In this document: one piece after another, positions 16,599 to 25,213 of the stretch | How the letters are laid out: each line of letters begins with the position of its first letter | Numbering within the stretch: the first letter of the stretch is position 1 | Source of the DNA: SKVR01 sp964491395 | Lineage (GTDB): Bacteria > Bacteroidota > Bacteroidia > Bacteroidales > UBA7960 | Direction of reading: 5' to 3' | NCBI GenBank assembly: GCA_964491395.1 | Contig: CAZBGI010000001.1 | Location: 112,172-176,171 of the forward strand | Length of the DNA: 64,000 nt | Made by a program: the position numbers and the translations under genes | The notes under the pieces: generated by a model | The model's database searches: none | What the model was told of the DNA's origin: nothing | The model's input: only the letters and a program-made list of their open reading frames with translations

Positions 16599-17879
16599 TT
16601 ATTGGGATAATTGGTTGGTATTTTCCACCACAATATGGCTCAGGAGTGTAATCTTTTCCAGATCAGAGTAATCATATTGATACAGTCCGTCCTGCCCTAT
16701 TAGCAAAAGAATACTCCCCAGAGGAATAACATCGTAAGTGTCGATATTTTCAAAATGTGCTATCATATTGGATTGTATGGCCAATGGATTGGACGCATCA
16801 TAGATTTTTAACCCATCGGCACCATCACAAATAAAGAGTGTGCCATGGTCGATACCCAGCCCGTGAGGATTGAACATGGGATAAGACTTAAGCAGTTGAG
16901 GGTCATGAATATCAGAAATATCAACTACATCCAGTTGGTTAGTGGTATTCATGCAGGTATTACCGGAGCGCAGCGTAACATAAGCATAACCGTCCTGTAC
17001 CACCACCGGGTCACAGGCATTCATATGGTTGATATCAGAAACAAAAACCGGTTGGGCAGGATTTTCCAGGCTGAAAATCATCATTCCGGAAGTGGTTCCC
17101 ACGAAAAGGTTTTCGTCATATCTAAACAGCGTTTCCATTTCGCGCCAGGTGCTGATGCTGTCTGTGGGTTGCATTTGAGAAGGAGCAGAAACATCAATAG
17201 TTTTCAAAACAAAAGGCTGTGCAACCGAATAGAGATAGTTTTCGTTGAGCATGAACCGCGCCATCGAACCAGCAACACCGGCTCCCGATTCACCGGTGGC
17301 AGAGGCCATATCCATGCTGTTTCTCCAGCCCCACCAGCCACCTCCGGGATACGTGGCTTTCAACCTGGTTTTTGTCCACCCTACAATCACACCTTTGCTA
17401 TGGTCTATTTCCTGCCAGGCATAAGGTAGGTTCTCTTCTATGGGAAAAGGCAAAACATCGGGAAACGCATTTTCCATACGTCCCACTTCAACAGGATGCA
17501 TGATATCACTGATATCAATAGCAATCAAATCGATATAGCTGTCAGCAAATAAGGTATTGCCCCTGATGGCCATATCTACATTGCCCATGATTTCGTAAAA
17601 CGCTATTTTTTGGGGTGAGGAAGGATTCGCATTGTTAATTACATGAATACCTTCATTGGGTTCATTTACAAAAATGTAATCGTCCTTGAAATAGATTTTT
17701 CCCGCCTGCTTGATTCCTTTTGCCGGCATAGCTTTGGGTGCCTGGCGAAATTCGTCAAAATCCATATAAACGGGTGAAAGAGCATCGTAGTAATACTCCT
17801 CTTCTTCTTTATTGCATGCTGATGCTACTACCAAAAGGACTGCAATCACTATAAAAAATGCCGGTGTTTTTGTTTTCAT
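16599..17879 (-). CDS. LVIVD-repeat lipoprotein
   Basis: 426 residues with a lipoprotein signal (VASAC, Cys near residue 22). The mature part is built of beta-propeller-like repeats: VNEPNEGIHVINNANPSSPQ, LIAIDISDIMHPVEVG, LKTIDVSAPSQMQ, MMIFSLENPAQPVFVS, LDVVDISDIHDPQLLKSY and LKIYDASNPLAIQSN. These are typical LVIVD repeats, found in surface proteins of Bacteroidetes and some archaea. A Trp/Gly-rich loop (GGGWWGWRNS) interrupts the repeats. No enzymatic motif is seen. Divergent from the doxX gene, with an inverted repeat just upstream of the start. Confidence 0.88.
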   Translation of the reverse strand: MKTKTPAFFIVIAVLLVVASACNKEEEEYYYDALSPVYMDFDEFRQAPKAMPAKGIKQAGKIYFKDDYIFVNEPNEGIHVINNANPSSPQKIAFYEIMGNVDMAIRGNTLFADSYIDLIAIDISDIMHPVEVGRMENAFPDVLPFPIEENLPYAWQEIDHSKGVIVGWTKTRLKATYPGGGWWGWRNSMDMASATGESGAGVAGSMARFMLNENYLYSVAQPFVLKTIDVSAPSQMQPTDSISTWREMETLFRYDENLFVGTTSGMMIFSLENPAQPVFVSDINHMNACDPVVVQDGYAYVTLRSGNTCMNTTNQLDVVDISDIHDPQLLKSYPMFNPHGLGIDHGTLFICDGADGLKIYDASNPLAIQSNMIAHFENIDTYDVIPLGSILLLIGQDGLYQYDYSDLEKITLLSHIVVENTNQLSQ

Positions 17880-17897
17880 AAGTAAATCGTTTTATGG

Positions 17898-17915
17898 TTG
17901 GGAATACATTCCCAA
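17898..17915. repeat. Inverted repeat in the LVIVD/DoxX divergent gap
   Basis: TTGGGAAT (17898-17905) and ATTCCCAA (17908-17915) are perfect 8-base arms with a 2-base spacer, 18 bases before the LVIVD lipoprotein start. The compact shape is that of a dimeric repressor site. No T-run follows on either strand, so it is not a terminator. Confidence 0.4.
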
Positions 17916-18110
17916 TACGGAATTTTTTATGTAAATGCTGCAATGAAAAGATATTTTTTTCAAAATATTTTTTTTGTGCTTCAACCTGCCCTCAAACAAT
18001 CCATACCCAATAACGTTTAGAGAAACAAAAAAAAACAATCCCCTGATGTTAATCAACCGGAAAAGAAATCTTACCCTGCCAACGAAAATAAAATTTGAAC
18101 CCAACCAAAT

Positions 18111-18518
18111 ATGAAGCGATTATTCCATTCTACCGTAAGTTCCTTTCAAATAAACCTTTCACTTCTCATTCTCCGCCTGGGCATTGGCACCTTAATGCTC
18201 ACCCATGGCTGGCCCAAAGTGTTACGACTTACAGGTAGCGAGGAAATTGTCTTTCCCGACCCCCTGGGGATGGGTCCGGTAACTTCCCTGGTAATGGCAA
18301 TTCTGGCAGAAGTAGGGAGTTCATTGCTGATTATACTGGGTCTGGCGACCCGCCTGGCTGCTTTCTCTCTCCTGTTTACCATGCTTGTGGCTGTTTTCAT
18401 TGTGCATGCCGGAGATCCTTTTGCCAGGATGGAGATGGGTCTTTTGTACCTGCTTGTTTATGTAGTCCTATTTGTAACAGGCAGTGGCAAATATGGCCTG
18501 GATCGCTTTGTCAGGTAA
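18111..18518 (+). CDS. DoxX family membrane protein
   Basis: 135 residues with four predicted membrane helices. The N-terminal LLILRLGIGTLMLTHGWPKV is the DoxX signature; ILAEVGSSLLIILGLATRLAA and YLLVYVVLFVTGSGKYGLDRF complete the family pattern. DoxX-type proteins are small inner-membrane proteins associated with quinone and redox chemistry, but the activity of this subfamily is not established. Divergent from the LVIVD lipoprotein gene across a 231-base A/T-rich gap that must hold both promoters. Confidence 0.9.
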   Translation: MKRLFHSTVSSFQINLSLLILRLGIGTLMLTHGWPKVLRLTGSEEIVFPDPLGMGPVTSLVMAILAEVGSSLLIILGLATRLAAFSLLFTMLVAVFIVHAGDPFARMEMGLLYLLVYVVLFVTGSGKYGLDRFVR

Positions 18519-18619
18519 AATCACCAATACACCTAACCCTTACCCGCTTCAAACGTACATTTTAAACTTACGTTATGTTAAAATGCAAAAAATACATTAT
18601 TCAGTAAGCTAATTATTCT

Positions 18620-18626
18620 TACTTTG
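18620..18626 (+). promoter_or_regulatory. Candidate -7-like box before the acyl-CoA synthetase gene
   Basis: TACTTTG is one base shorter than the TAnnTTTG consensus and lies 39 bases before the ATG. Weak call. Confidence 0.25.
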
Positions 18627-18665
18627 GTTGATTGTTTAAGGAGTTCAAACTAAACCAAGCAAGCT

Positions 18666-20324
18666 ATGATGAAGGAAAAACTTGTGGATCTGATACAGGA
18701 CAGTATTAGAAAAAACTGGGATAGCAAAGCCATGACCAACTATGGTGGAGACAGTATCACTTTCTCCGGTATGGCTGAAAAAATACTTTACCTCCATACA
18801 CAATTTGAGGAAGCAAAAGTCAAACCCGGGGATAAAATTGCCCTGGTGGGCAAAAACTCTATCAACTGGACCGTGGTTTACCTGGCATCAGTCACTTACG
18901 GGGCGATAGTGGTTCCCATTCTGCCTGACTTCAAACCCTCAGACATTCATCATATTGTCAATCATTCGGACTCTATTCTGTTGTATACTGCAGAAAATAT
19001 TTTCGAAAATCTGGAAAGCAACCAGATGGAAAATGTACGGTTTACTTTTTCGCTGAATAATTTTTCGCTGCTACACACGAATAATCCCCAGAAAGCAGAA
19101 GCCTTCAGGGAATCTGTAACCTCCGGGTTTCAGAAAAAGTTAGAGAAATTAAAACATGCTGCTGATTTTCAACTCCCTGCCATAGGCAATGACTCACTGG
19201 CTGTTTTCAGTTATACTTCAGGAACCACTGGATTCACCAAGGGGGTAATGATTACTCACAACAACCTGGTAGCCAATCTTATTTATGCCAATAACAATAT
19301 GCCGCTCAAGTCAGGTGACGATATCGTATCGTTCCTGCCCCTGGCCCATGCCTATGGCTGTGCTTTCGAATTTTTATGGCCTTTTACCATCGGGGCTCAC
19401 ATTACTTTCTTAACCAAAACCCCCTCGCCCCAAATCATCCTGAAGGCGTTCAAGGAAATAAGGCCAAGGCTGATTCTTGCTGTTCCGCTTATCATGGAGA
19501 AAATTTACAAAAAACAGATTCTGCCGGCCCTGCAAAAATCATCTATCCAACTCATGCTCAAACTTCCCCTCCTGAGCAGGGTTATCGAAAGCAAAATCAG
19601 AAAAAAACTTACGGATTCGTTTGGTGGTAATTTTCATGAAATCGTCATTGGAGGTGCCCCCCTGAGCAGCGAGGTGGAAGATTTCCTGCACCGCATCAAA
19701 TTTCCGTTTTCCATCGGCTACGGAATGACCGAATGCGCCCCCCTTATCAGCTATGCCAACTGGGACAAAACAAAATTGCGCTCAGCAGGAAAACCTGTTG
19801 ACACCCTGGAAATTAAAATCGATTCGCCGGACCCTTACAATGAAGCAGGCGAGATTCTATTAAAGGGGGAGAATGTTATGAAAGGATACTACAAAAATCC
19901 AGAGGCCACCAAGGCTACTCTCCAACCCGACGGTTGGATGCGTACCGGTGACCTGGGTCTCATTGACAAAGACAACTTTGTGTACATCAAAGGTCGGAGC
20001 AAAAGCATGATACTTGGCCCTTCAGGTCAAAACATTTACCCTGAAGAAATCGAAGCCAGATACAACAACCTGCCTTTTGTACAGGAATCGTTGGTCACAG
20101 AAAATAACAACAAAATGACCATTCTTATTTATCCGGATTATGAAGCTGCCGACAAAAAGGGGCTCAATGATGAAGATTTAAAAAGAGTTTTTGAAGAACA
20201 CCGCAAGTTTTTGAATGAAAACATGCCAGCCTATATGGGAGTTTCTGCTGTGCGGATCTTTTCGGAAGAATTTGAAAAAACACCCAAGAAAAGTATCAAA
20301 CGTTACCTTTACAACAACGTGTAA
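18666..20324 (+). CDS. AMP-binding acyl-CoA synthetase/ligase
   Basis: 552 residues of the ANL superfamily, activating a carboxylic acid as acyl-AMP and usually passing it to CoA. The P-loop-like motif FSYTSGTTGFTKGVMITH is present, as are the YGMTECAPLIS substrate/adenine motif and the GWMRTGDLGLIDKDNFVYIKGR hinge with the conserved Asp. The catalytic Lys region near the C-terminus is TPKKSIKRY. It is shorter than the other synthetase in this window (31659-33446) and lacks long-chain insertions; the acyl chain cannot be predicted. Followed by a strong terminator, so it is probably a single-gene transcript. Confidence 0.92.
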   Translation: MMKEKLVDLIQDSIRKNWDSKAMTNYGGDSITFSGMAEKILYLHTQFEEAKVKPGDKIALVGKNSINWTVVYLASVTYGAIVVPILPDFKPSDIHHIVNHSDSILLYTAENIFENLESNQMENVRFTFSLNNFSLLHTNNPQKAEAFRESVTSGFQKKLEKLKHAADFQLPAIGNDSLAVFSYTSGTTGFTKGVMITHNNLVANLIYANNNMPLKSGDDIVSFLPLAHAYGCAFEFLWPFTIGAHITFLTKTPSPQIILKAFKEIRPRLILAVPLIMEKIYKKQILPALQKSSIQLMLKLPLLSRVIESKIRKKLTDSFGGNFHEIVIGGAPLSSEVEDFLHRIKFPFSIGYGMTECAPLISYANWDKTKLRSAGKPVDTLEIKIDSPDPYNEAGEILLKGENVMKGYYKNPEATKATLQPDGWMRTGDLGLIDKDNFVYIKGRSKSMILGPSGQNIYPEEIEARYNNLPFVQESLVTENNNKMTILIYPDYEAADKKGLNDEDLKRVFEEHRKFLNENMPAYMGVSAVRIFSEEFEKTPKKSIKRYLYNNV

Positions 20325-20345
20325 AAAAAAAAATAATCTCACCCC

Positions 20346-20379
20346 AAACCGGCTATCAGTAATTTAGCCGGTTTTTTTT
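20346..20379 (+). terminator. Rho-independent terminator after the acyl-CoA synthetase gene
   Basis: Perfect 10-base stem AAACCGGCTA (20346-20355) / TAGCCGGTTT (20365-20374) with a 9-base loop, running directly into eight T residues, 22 bases after the stop codon. Confidence 0.9.
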
Positions 20380-20584
20380 CTCTTGTTGCAAAGAATTGAC
20401 TTCGCCTCTTTTTCACTAATCCAGGGTATTTTATTTTGAAATCAGCCAAAATAGTTTTACTTTCATCTGTTCATAATATGATTAAAATGGCCAGATGGAA
20501 CATCCGGAATTTCATTTTTACATTGTTAATGTCAATTGGTTTTCCATATAATCATTCTCGTAAGTATTTGAGTCTTGATCCCGG

Positions 20585-21082
20585 ATGTTTCAGGTAAATT
20601 TTCCGACAAAAGATATGTTAACAAGCAGCAATAGCTCCAACAAACTGTTAATCATACTCATAAATGCATCTGTAGGTGTCTTCAGGCAATACCAGATTTC
20701 CTTCTGGTCACAGCTTGTTTTAGGCTCTTTATACTCTTTCGGAGTGTTTGACTCTAAAATAGCAGGATTTATTCTGGGGTTCGTTATGCCGGTACTTTGG
20801 GTTATCCTCACCTACCGATATGTCCTTCTTAAAGCCCGGCAAAACAGGCGTCTCCCCTTTCCTGCATGGATGCAAAAAAATCCGGGCAACACACTTGTCA
20901 TTGTCATTGACACACTTTTTCTGGCCCTGATATGGACAATGATACTGACAGGATTGTACGATGCCACGTGGGTGAAAGTGCTGTTTACCATTGTGTTTCC
21001 CATCCTCACTCTTTCCATGTTGAGAAACCTGGTCATCTATCCGTTCTCAGAAAAGGAAGATGAGAATCCCGATGAAAATTAG
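20585..21082 (+). CDS. Small integral membrane protein of unknown function
   Basis: 165 residues; the start could also be the ATG at 20615. Four hydrophobic segments are visible: about 40-58, 62-80 (AGFILGFVMPVLWVILTY), 104-122 (TLVIVIDTLFLALIWTMIL) and 130-148. The C-terminus is acidic (EKEDENPDEN). It stands alone between two terminated units, and the 200-base gaps on either side hold nothing I can name. No family recognised. Confidence 0.7.
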   Translation: MFQVNFPTKDMLTSSNSSNKLLIILINASVGVFRQYQISFWSQLVLGSLYSFGVFDSKIAGFILGFVMPVLWVILTYRYVLLKARQNRRLPFPAWMQKNPGNTLVIVIDTLFLALIWTMILTGLYDATWVKVLFTIVFPILTLSMLRNLVIYPFSEKEDENPDEN

Positions 21083-21305
21083 AATTTGCAATAAGTGCTT
21101 TCAGCGTTCTTTCTGGCAAAAAAAGATGTATTGATTAATATATTTATTTATTAGCGTTTTATATGGACCTGTTTTTTGCAACGCATCCTGGAGCCTTCCA
21201 AAAATGTCCGCCAATCTTTTTTATATAAATCTTTCACCAATTTTTACGAATTTTGGAGACTAAATGCCCGATAATCCCATTTTACAAATCTAAACACACA
21301 TCCTC

Positions 21306-22127
21306 ATGGAAATCGAAAAAATCTTTAACCGCTTTTGGATACCCTATTCCACTCAGAACCCCAACGCCAAAAGAATTCATGACCTTTTCACGGCACAAGG
21401 AGAAACAGTTGTTCATGACCATATTGCGCTGCGTACCTTTAATGACCCCAGGGTGAATATTGACGTTATTGCAAAAGTTTTTACCGACAACGGATATGAA
21501 GCGCGCGGCACTTACGATTTTAAAGCCAAAAAAGTTTTCGGAAGGCACTTTGAACATAAAACGAACCCCAATGCTCCCAAAGCCTTCATCAGCGAACTAC
21601 TCCTGGAACAATTCAGCGATTACCTTCAATCTACCATTTATGAACATCTCGATAGCGTGGAAGAAGAGTTGTACCTGGATCCTGACCTGGTTTACAAGGG
21701 AAGTATCTGGGGAAAAATTCCTTTTGATACCTATAACAAACTCCGGGAGGAATCAGAATACGCTGCATGGCTGTTGGTTTATGGCTATCGTGCCAATCAT
21801 TTTGCCATCAAGGTCAACGAATTAAAGAATTTCAAATCTCTGCAAGAGGTTAATGCCTTCGTAAAAAGCAACGGATATATCATGAATACTGCTGCCGGAG
21901 AAATATACGGCACTCCGGAAGAGTTACTGGAGCAATCGGCCACCAAAGCAGAAATACTCCCCTTCCAGTTCAGTGACGGAACAAGAGAAATTCCTTCCTG
22001 TTTTTACGAATTTACTCGCAGATACGAAGATGAAAACGGACAACAATATTCAGGATTCATTGCTGCCAATGCCGATAAGATTTTTGAAAGCACCAATTAT
22101 TACAAAAAAGAAGCCGACATGATGTAA
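21306..22127 (+). CDS. DUF1338 (HglS-like) 2-oxoadipate dioxygenase/decarboxylase candidate
   Basis: 273 residues of the DUF1338 family, non-haem iron enzymes of the VOC fold. The characterised member HglS of Pseudomonas converts 2-oxoadipate to D-2-hydroxyglutarate and CO2. The expected ligands are visible: H39 in HDHIALRTF, H165 in YRANHFAIK and E235 in CFYEFTRR. R43 lies four residues after the first His, where HglS has its substrate-specifying Arg. The protein is shorter than HglS (about 460 residues), so substrate identity is inferred. The next gene encodes a YdiJ-like dehydrogenase for the predicted product. Confidence 0.85.
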   Translation: MEIEKIFNRFWIPYSTQNPNAKRIHDLFTAQGETVVHDHIALRTFNDPRVNIDVIAKVFTDNGYEARGTYDFKAKKVFGRHFEHKTNPNAPKAFISELLLEQFSDYLQSTIYEHLDSVEEELYLDPDLVYKGSIWGKIPFDTYNKLREESEYAAWLLVYGYRANHFAIKVNELKNFKSLQEVNAFVKSNGYIMNTAAGEIYGTPEELLEQSATKAEILPFQFSDGTREIPSCFYEFTRRYEDENGQQYSGFIAANADKIFESTNYYKKEADMM

Positions 22128-22145
22128 CAAACCATTATAAACAAA

Positions 22146-22180
22146 GGGGCTGAAATCTTCAGCCCCGTTTTTCTTTTTTT
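22146..22180 (+). terminator. Rho-independent terminator after the DUF1338 gene
   Basis: GGGGCTGAA / TTCAGCCCC, a perfect 9-base stem with a 3-base loop (22146-22166), followed by a T-rich run. It separates the DUF1338 gene from the dehydrogenase gene. Confidence 0.9.
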
Positions 22181-22261
22181 ATTTCAGTGCATAAAACCCA
22201 ACATGGATTGCATTTCTCACCCAAATACTTATTGTTTCTCAACGTTACGCTTTACAATACC

Positions 22262-25201
22262 ATGAATAAACCCCACGAAAACCCTGCCATCGAATCACTC
22301 AGCCAAAAAATTAAAGGAGATGTTTATACAGATATCAAAACCCGTTTGCTTTATGCAACAGATGCATCGGTGTACAGGGAAGTTCCGTTAGCAGTGTGTA
22401 GACCCCGCGATGAAAAGGACATCAAAGAACTGATTCTTTTTGCCGGTGCCAATAATATTCCATTGGTTCCGCGTGCAGCAGGTACATCGCTGGCAGGCCA
22501 GGTGGTAGGTCATGGCATGATAGTGGATTTTTCCAAATACATGACCCAAATTCTTGAATTCAACAAAGAAGAGAAATGGGTCAAAGTACAGCCGGGAGTG
22601 ATTCTTGACGAGCTTAATGCTTTCCTGAAACCGCATGGTTTGTTTTTCGGTCCCGAAACTTCCACCTCCAACCGCTGCATGATCGGGGGGATGGTAGCCA
22701 ACAATTCCTGTGGCGCTCACTCGCTGGTATATGGAAGCACCCGCGATCATACCCTGGAACTGAAAGCTCTGTTGAGTGACGGAAGTGAAGCAGTATTCGG
22801 CCCCTTATCCCAGGAAGATTTCCGGAAAAAGTGTATTGGCAACAATCTGGAAAGCCGGATATATCAAAAAATCTTTAATCTTCTTTCGGAGAAAAGCATC
22901 CAGGATGAAATAACCCTTCAATACCCCGAGCCCGCTATAAACCGCCGCAACACAGGATATGCCCTCGACCTGTTGCTGGAGAGCAATATTTTTGGCAAAG
23001 AAAAGCAGGACTTTAACTTTTGCAAATTGATGGCTGGCAGCGAAGGTAGCCTGGCTGTTTTTACAGAGATAAAACTTAACCTGGTTCCCCTTCCTCCCGC
23101 CCATACTGCATTGGTATGCGTGCATGTAAACTCCATTGAGGAGGCTTTGCAGGCCAACCTGGTTGCTTTAAGCCATGGCCCGGTAGCTGTAGAGCTTATT
23201 GACAGGATCGTCTTGGATTGTACAAAAACCAACATCACCCAGGCTCAAAACCGTTTCTTCCTGAAAGATGATCCTGACGCTATCCTGGTAGTTGAATTTG
23301 CCGAGCACCAACCCGGTGAGATAGACCGCAAGGCCGCTGCCATGACAGAAGAAATGCAACAAAAAGGGATGGGATTCCATTATCCGGTTCTGAAAGGAAA
23401 AGATATTGGCCGGGTGTGGGCCTTACGCAAAGCAGGGCTGGGTTTGCTGAGCAATGTTCCGGGCGATGCCAAGCCAGTAGCGGTGATTGAAGATACAGCC
23501 ATTCATGTGGAGAAGCTTCCCGACTTTGTGGCAGAACTGAAAGTAGTACTGGAAGAGATGAACATCCAATGTGTGTATTACGCACACATAGGAACCGGTG
23601 AGATTCACCTGCGTCCCGTGCTTAACCTGAAAAACAAAACCGATGTAGAACGATTTCACAAGATAGCCCTGCATACTGCCCACCTGGTAAAAAAATACAA
23701 AGGCTCACTCAGTGGTGAGCATGGCGATGGCCGGTTGCGCGGAGAATTTATCTCCCTGATGTTGGGAGAGACCCTTTACGAAGTATTAAAAGAGGTGAAA
23801 CAGACCTGGGATCCACAAAACATATTTAATCCGGAGAAAATCGTCGATACCCCGTCAATGAAAACCTCTTTGCGCTACGAGCCCGGCAAACTGTATCCTG
23901 AGATAGCCACCTTGTTCAGGTATCCGGAGGCAGGAAATTTTTTAAGGGCGGTTGAAAAATGCAATGGATCCGGAGACTGCAGAAAGCTGCATACCCAAAA
24001 AGGAGTAATGTGCCCCTCCTATCATGCCACTACCAATGAACAAGATACCACACGGGCCAGGGCCAACATTCTCAGGGAACTCGTTTCGGAATCCCGCGAA
24101 AAAAATCCCTTCAACCACAGGGAAATCATGGAAGTACTCGACCTTTGCCTTTCCTGCAAGGGTTGTAAATCGGAATGCCCGTCCAATGTAGACATGGGTA
24201 AATACAAGGCCGAGTTTTTACAACACTGGTATGATGCCAACGGTGTTCCCTTCCGGGCATTACTTATTGCCAATTACAATACTCTAAACAAAGCTGCTTC
24301 ACTGGCTCCGTGGGCCTACAACCTTTTTTCTCAATCGGCGCTTTTGTCTCCCGTGGTCAAGAGTTTCTCAGGGTTTGCACAAAAAAGAAGTCTGCCCGCA
24401 CTACATAAGCAAACCTGGCGGGGCTGGGCAAAAAAGAACCTCGCAGGACTCAACAAAACAGCTTCTCCGGAGAAAAGAGTGGTATTGTTCTGCGATGAAT
24501 TTACCAATTACAATGATTCACCCACCGGCATCCATGCCTGTTTGCTGCTCAACAAGCTGGGCTATTATATTGAAATGCCAGAGGTAAAAGAGAGTGGCAG
24601 GGCTTCTCTTTCAAAAGGTCTGGTCAAAAAAGCCAAAGGCTTTGCTGATTATAACATCTCTGTTTTATATGAGCCGGCAGAGAAAGGAATCCCGGTAGTG
24701 GGTATTGAACCCTCAGCCATATTAACACTCCGCGACGAATACAAAGACTTGTGCAGCGAGGAACTGGCTGATATGGCTCAGACGCTTTCCATCCACACTT
24801 ATATCATAGATGAGTTTATTTGCCGGGAAATGGACCAGGATCGCATCAATCAAAAGCAATTCAGTAATCAACCCCAAAAAATTTACCTGCATGGCCATTG
24901 CCATCAGAAAGCTTTATCTTCCGTAAATCATACCGTGCGGATGCTCACTTTGCCGGAGAATTACCAGGTAAGCGAAATAGAGTGCGGATGTTGCGGCATG
25001 GCGGGGGCATTCGGCTACGAGAAAGAGCATTATGAAGTAAGCATGGCTATTGGAGAGTTGAAGCTTTTTCCTGCCGTGCGTGCAGCAGAAGCCGGGGCCT
25101 TAATCGCTGCCCCCGGAACCAGCTGTCGCCATCAGATTTGGGATGGCACAGGCAGAAAAGCGCACCATCCGGTAGATATATTATGGAATGCTCTCCGGTA
25201 A
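22262..25201 (+). CDS. FAD-linked and iron-sulfur D-2-hydroxyacid dehydrogenase (YdiJ-like)
   Basis: 979 residues from the ATG at 22262; an earlier in-frame GTG at 22187 touches the terminator and is rejected. Domains in order: FAD_binding_4 (about 25-220, VPRAAGTSLAGQVVG), FAD-oxidase C domain (about 250-530, SGEHGDGRLRGEF), iron-sulfur region (C567, C573, C584; then C629, C632, C635, C639 in CLSCKGCKSECP), and a C-terminal heterodisulfide-type part with HGHCHQKAL and the CCG motif ECGCCGMAG. This fused layout and length match E. coli YdiJ and Pseudomonas D-2-hydroxyglutarate dehydrogenase. D-lactate is an alternative substrate. Likely delivers electrons to the quinone pool. Confidence 0.92.
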   Translation: MNKPHENPAIESLSQKIKGDVYTDIKTRLLYATDASVYREVPLAVCRPRDEKDIKELILFAGANNIPLVPRAAGTSLAGQVVGHGMIVDFSKYMTQILEFNKEEKWVKVQPGVILDELNAFLKPHGLFFGPETSTSNRCMIGGMVANNSCGAHSLVYGSTRDHTLELKALLSDGSEAVFGPLSQEDFRKKCIGNNLESRIYQKIFNLLSEKSIQDEITLQYPEPAINRRNTGYALDLLLESNIFGKEKQDFNFCKLMAGSEGSLAVFTEIKLNLVPLPPAHTALVCVHVNSIEEALQANLVALSHGPVAVELIDRIVLDCTKTNITQAQNRFFLKDDPDAILVVEFAEHQPGEIDRKAAAMTEEMQQKGMGFHYPVLKGKDIGRVWALRKAGLGLLSNVPGDAKPVAVIEDTAIHVEKLPDFVAELKVVLEEMNIQCVYYAHIGTGEIHLRPVLNLKNKTDVERFHKIALHTAHLVKKYKGSLSGEHGDGRLRGEFISLMLGETLYEVLKEVKQTWDPQNIFNPEKIVDTPSMKTSLRYEPGKLYPEIATLFRYPEAGNFLRAVEKCNGSGDCRKLHTQKGVMCPSYHATTNEQDTTRARANILRELVSESREKNPFNHREIMEVLDLCLSCKGCKSECPSNVDMGKYKAEFLQHWYDANGVPFRALLIANYNTLNKAASLAPWAYNLFSQSALLSPVVKSFSGFAQKRSLPALHKQTWRGWAKKNLAGLNKTASPEKRVVLFCDEFTNYNDSPTGIHACLLLNKLGYYIEMPEVKESGRASLSKGLVKKAKGFADYNISVLYEPAEKGIPVVGIEPSAILTLRDEYKDLCSEELADMAQTLSIHTYIIDEFICREMDQDRINQKQFSNQPQKIYLHGHCHQKALSSVNHTVRMLTLPENYQVSEIECGCCGMAGAFGYEKEHYEVSMAIGELKLFPAVRAAEAGALIAAPGTSCRHQIWDGTGRKAHHPVDILWNALR

Positions 25202-25213
25202 TGAAGGGTCGCA

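Noticed and set aside
16845..17429. 194-residue open frame opposite the LVIVD lipoprotein
   Set aside because: His/Arg/Ile-rich translation without structure, mirroring the repeat gene.
22187..22261. Upstream in-frame GTG start of the YdiJ-like dehydrogenase
   Set aside because: It sits directly behind a terminator hairpin and adds 25 residues that do not fit the family; the ATG at 22262 gives the expected N-terminus.
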